From assembly GCF_051020985.1 (NCBI RefSeq), contig NW_027475133.1, positions 1,550,001-1,614,000 on the forward strand: a stretch of 64,000 bases of DNA, given 5' to 3'. The notes under the pieces are model-generated. The model did not search any database. It worked only from the letters and a program-made list of their open reading frames with translations, and was not told the DNA's origin. Positions 63,862-64,000 of this stretch are shown piece after piece. A program made the translations under genes and the position numbers. Every line of letters starts with the position of its first letter. The stretch's first letter is position 1. Origin of the DNA: Nomia melanderi. Lineage: Eukaryota; Arthropoda; Insecta; Hymenoptera; Halictidae.

Positions 63862-64000
63862 GACTACCAGGGGCCGAGAAAACCACCGTCCCGAGGGGCC
63901 GGACACTTAGGGTCAGTGAAAAATCCAATATCTATCTGGTGATATCTCGGGTGCTATTACAGATAGCGCAATAAATCAAAGTGAATTATCTGCAGGAGGC
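63862..64000 (+). repeat. Partial last monomer (139 bp)
   Basis: Type A with CCGTCCCGAGGGG and CACTTAGGG changes, ending in GAATTATCTGCAGGAGGC at the window edge. The array therefore continues beyond the window. Confidence 0.95.

Larger units (their letters stand above)
1..64000 (+). repeat. 175-bp tandem satellite array (whole window)
   Basis: Every part of the window is the same monomer repeated head to tail. The anchor GACCACCAGG or a close variant recurs every 175 bp from base 1 to base 63,862. Following this phase gives 364 complete monomers and a 139-bp partial last one. Only fifteen monomers deviate in length: three carry an extra 57 bp and twelve carry indels of 1-2 bp. No monomer is inverted and no unrelated sequence interrupts the array. 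A nucleosome-plus-linker monomer, higher-order repeats and near-identical distant blocks are typical of centromeric or pericentromeric satellites. The centromere role is inference and the species is unknown. No protein-coding gene, tRNA, rRNA or transposon is supported anywhere. Confidence 0.99.
53600..64000 (+). repeat. Region 7: uniform type-A zone without type B
   Basis: Monomers are all type A. Local relationships include 53632-54090 with 54508-54966 (offset 876), a GGATACTCAGG variant family at about 56902, 59876, 61626 and 62501, and a 30-monomer-plus-1-bp match of 58190-58520 to 63441-63771 with the rare GCATAAATGTGGCC. The last monomer is cut by the window end. No gene is present. Confidence 0.88.

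Noticed and set aside
1..64000. Hundreds of 60-157-codon open reading frames on both strands, with similar peptides
   Set aside because: They repeat every 175 bp in step with the satellite. The frame changes from monomer to monomer, most run 200-300 bp across one to two monomers, and every indel or variant shifts or ends them. No ribosome-binding or promoter context, codon bias or known domain is visible. They are by-products of a low stop-codon density in the monomer.
1..64000. CRISPR array (regular repeat with spacers)
   Set aside because: The whole 175-bp period is repeated, with no unique spacers, and the unit is far longer than a CRISPR repeat.
1..64000. CENP-B box (TTCG....A..CGGG) in the monomer
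   Set aside because: Neither strand of type A has the pattern. The nearest candidates, ATTCGGAATCCG in type B and ATATCTCGGG in all monomers, miss core bases or spacing.
1..64000. Primate alpha satellite (171 bp) or another textbook satellite
   Set aside because: The period is 175 bp, the GC-rich half (GGCCCTGGCGCATG, GCGGGAACGACC) does not fit alpha satellite, and no known motif of that family is present. Xenopus Fcr1 is similar in length, but I could not compare sequences.

Overview
The whole 64-kb window is one uninterrupted satellite-DNA array. It is a head-to-tail tandem repeat with a 175-bp monomer, and I find no single-copy DNA, gene, RNA gene or mobile element. Counting from the motif GACCACCAGG at base 1, the window holds 364 complete monomers plus a final 139-bp partial one. 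The length closes exactly: 364 x 175 + 139, plus three 57-bp insertions, minus a net 10 bp from twelve small indels, equals 64,000. All monomers read in the same direction. Open reading frames of 60-157 codons recur on both strands, but they are echoes of the repeat: 175 is not a multiple of 3, so the frame shifts in each monomer, and the same peptides recur every 175 bp.

This is eukaryotic heterochromatin, most likely a centromeric or pericentromeric array of an animal. The evidence is a nucleosome-sized monomer, strict head-to-tail order, higher-order repeats (HORs) and more than 99.5% identity between some distant blocks. The species cannot be named from the sequence. The 174-bp centromeric repeat of Xenopus (Fcr1) is a comparator of similar length, but I cannot confirm a match. 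It is not recognisable as primate alpha satellite.

Layout. (1) 1-13.2 kb: a diverse zone with a 9-monomer HOR (1,574 bp), a 2.9-kb block copied about 7 kb downstream, and type-B monomers of subtypes B1 and B2. (2) 13.2-22.45 kb: type-A monomers with 14-monomer duplications, and type B only at the right end. (3) 22.46-31 kb: two nearly identical copies (about four differences in 2.84 kb) of a HOR marked by a 57-bp partial-monomer insertion, with B3 monomers. (4) 31-36.5 kb: resembles region 2. (5) 36.5-44 kb: a third, shortened copy of the 57-bp-marked HOR and its derivatives. (6) 44-53.6 kb: short HORs of 4 and 5 monomers, the latter present as two copies in which I saw no difference over 875 bp. 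(7) 53.6-64 kb: more uniform type A with no type B.

There are two monomer classes. Type A is the majority. Type B (27 monomers found) differs from A only in about the first third of the monomer (positions 22-67) and is close to A elsewhere. Each monomer has two short dyad symmetries. No CENP-B box was found. The main interest is how the array evolves: nested unequal exchanges in 175-bp register, a shared rare insertion that traces HOR ancestry, and a block-wise mosaic of two monomer classes. Block borders and difference counts were read by eye and are approximate.
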